This document shows positions 1 to 20,000 of a DNA stretch of 20,000 nucleotides, piece after piece; position 1 is the stretch's first letter; each line of letters begins with the position of its first letter. A model generated the notes under the pieces. That model saw only the letters and a program-made list of their open reading frames with translations, was not told where the DNA came from and ran no database searches. The position numbers were made by a program, and so were the translations under genes. Origin of the DNA: Armadillidium nasatum (lineage: Eukaryota > Arthropoda > Malacostraca > Isopoda > Armadillidiidae); NCBI GenBank assembly GCA_009176605.1, contig SEYY01019262.1, positions 30,001-50,000 of the forward strand. Direction: 5' to 3'.

Positions 1-6470
<6,470 letters not shown>

Positions 6471-6621
6471 ACAACCTCTCGTAGAGAGGAAGTAGCAAGG
6501 AACCTCAAAGTATATATTCTAGTCTTTCAGATTGTCTAACCATTCCATTTCGTTAGGAAAGTTATATTTACCTGGTCATTGCATCAATTTTTTTCATTGA
6601 GTAACCGATCACTTTTCAAAA

Positions 6622-6643
6622 AATAAAAAAAAAATAAAAATAA
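6622..6643 (+). promoter_or_regulatory. siz (IQSEC): Candidate polyadenylation signals for IQSEC
   Basis: Overlapping AATAAA hexamers occur at 6622, 6632 and 6638 in an A-rich stretch about 150 bases after the stop. The A-rich context lowers specificity, and the actual cleavage site cannot be read from sequence. Confidence 0.4.
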
Positions 6644-6736
6644 AAAAACCAAGGCAGTGTACTTATTAAAAGTACAGTACGAAACGCTCTGTGCCATTTA
6701 GTCATTTGTAGTCATCTTATTGTAATTATTAAGTTT

Positions 6737-6905
<169 letters not shown>

Positions 6906-7753
6906 AATACTAATTTTCTGTATTATAAGAGTATTTAATATTTTGTAATTGTTATTTAAAAATTTCAGATATTATTATTATTATTATCATTAACTGACTG
7001 AAATCCATTTCTTAAACTTCATTTTCGAGAAATTGTATGTGACAAATCTAAAGGTGAAATAATAATTATACCTTTTCTTGTTACCGTATTTTAAAATGAG
7101 ACCATTTATTCAAGAAATTTTCTAGTATTTAATTTTTATTATTATTATTATTATTTTTTTTTTGTAAATAATCAGATTGTTAAAACCTCAGCTTGATTTT
7201 TACAAGTTGACTTTATTACAAATAAAGAACTAAGTAACTTGTCCTAGTTTACTTCACATCCAATATTTTGAAAAGTTTAAGGAAATATAATCTGTGATTA
7301 GGGATCAACAAAGATTTTGGAATTTATACGACCTGTTATATAAAAAAATTTTACGAAAATTTATAGATATGGTAAATAGAAAGGCAAAATTATATATATT
7401 GCAAATTACCTTTTAAAAGTGGTTTCAAGAAGCTAATGTAACTTGGCAGTTAAATTTACAGCGTTAATTGATTAATATTTTATGAATATTGCTTGTATGC
7501 TTAGCAATAATGATGGCTTTGCTGCTTTGGAAAACTTCCAAAATTCACTACTACCCTTTTAATGTCTTTGCAGTCTAGAATTTACTGTAATAAAGAACTG
7601 ATTCAGAAAACCTTTACATTACGAAAACTATACAAAAGTTTTTTTTTTGAGAAATTTAGTCCCCATAAGAGGGAAAAAAGGTTTAAGTCAATTTCTACTG
7701 AAAATGGGAATGGCAATAACACACACCTACTTGCTCTTGTTACATATTTAGTG

Positions 7754-7965
<212 letters not shown>

Positions 7966-8563
7966 CCAAACAAATCAGAAGACATTAATTATGTACCTTA
8001 TTATACTTAAATATATTAAATTGGCAATCATACGAAAGCATTTTCATAGTAGTTTTAAAATTTAAGAAATTCTCTAAGGTAGATAAAATATAATTTGAAG
8101 ACCATCACTTAAAAGGTGTATCTGTCTATATTCGCAATATCAATTATTTTTCCATTTTCTAAATACAACTCCATTTAATTAAAAAAATAAAATAAAATAA
8201 AACATGTTTAAATGTATAATTGTGCTACAAGTACCTAAAATTTTAAAAGGTATTGAAAATAGAACTAGCATTATTGTTTAATTAAAAAAATTATAAATAT
8301 TCATCAACCACTTTTATCAATTTTAAAGTTTAAAATTGGAATGGCTATTAATTATAGTGGAAGGAAGTAAGTGTGTAAACATTTAAATACGGCAATAGCT
8401 AAATTTACTTTTATGACTTAAATACTTCAAGAAATTTGTACTACTAATAAATAGAAAAATAAAAAAAAATTATAAATTTAAATAAAGTCAGTTAAATAGT
8501 TTGGAAAAAATATTTAAATAAGGAATTAAAGGAGAGAAAACCAAGAGAATGACAGAATAATAA

Positions 8564-8569
8564 TTTAAT
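8564..8569 (-). promoter_or_regulatory. Uggt: Possible variant polyadenylation signal for UGGT
   Basis: ATTAAA on the - strand about 50 bases past the stop. No AATAAA lies nearby on this strand. Such hexamers are common by chance in sequence this AT-rich. Confidence 0.2.
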
Positions 8570-8620
8570 TGTCACTAAATTGAAAAAAAATATACTTTCT
8601 AAGACATATCACATTGTTAA

Positions 8621-19985
<11,365 letters not shown>

Positions 19986-20000
19986 CTACAACAAAAAAAT

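Overview
The window is animal nuclear DNA and most likely comes from an arthropod. It is very AT-rich, its genes are split by short and medium introns, and it is crowded with (TA)n microsatellites. The first protein resembles fly Schizo/IQSEC more closely than the vertebrate forms. The density of very long TA arrays suggests a parasitic copepod such as a sea louse, but that is an impression and not something the sequence proves.

Layout: two conserved genes lie tail to tail. On the + strand, positions 1-6470 carry the 3' two-thirds or so of an IQSEC/Schizo-type Arf guanine-nucleotide exchange factor. It has nine visible exons and 842 visible codons plus a stop; the 5' end lies outside the window. 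It has a serine-rich linker, a Sec7 domain with its catalytic glutamate, a PH domain and a serine-rich tail. On the - strand, positions 19985 down to 8621 carry the C-terminal half of UDP-glucose:glycoprotein glucosyltransferase (UGGT). It has fourteen visible exons and 751 codons plus a stop, covering the last thioredoxin-like and beta-sandwich regions, the complete GT24 catalytic domain with its DAD motif, and a C-terminal HQEL ER-retrieval signal. All splice phases join without a frame break in both genes. About 2.15 kb of AT-rich DNA with two TA arrays separates the stop codons.

The intron before the Sec7 exons of IQSEC holds a decayed non-LTR retrotransposon (about 2413-3727). It is in the sense direction, lacks its 5' part and is broken by stops, frameshifts and internal deletions. 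TA arrays bound it on both sides. Eleven TA arrays make up roughly 1.5 kb of the 20 kb. Several microsatellites lie within 5-10 bases of splice sites, and the first visible intron is almost entirely microsatellite.

The two genes have no known joint function: IQSEC acts on Arf GTPases at membranes, and UGGT is the folding sensor of the ER. I found no novel multi-gene system. The points worth a second look are how microsatellites crowd splice sites, the TA-bounded retroelement remnant, possible alternative 3' exons of IQSEC, and a few small unexplained repeats.
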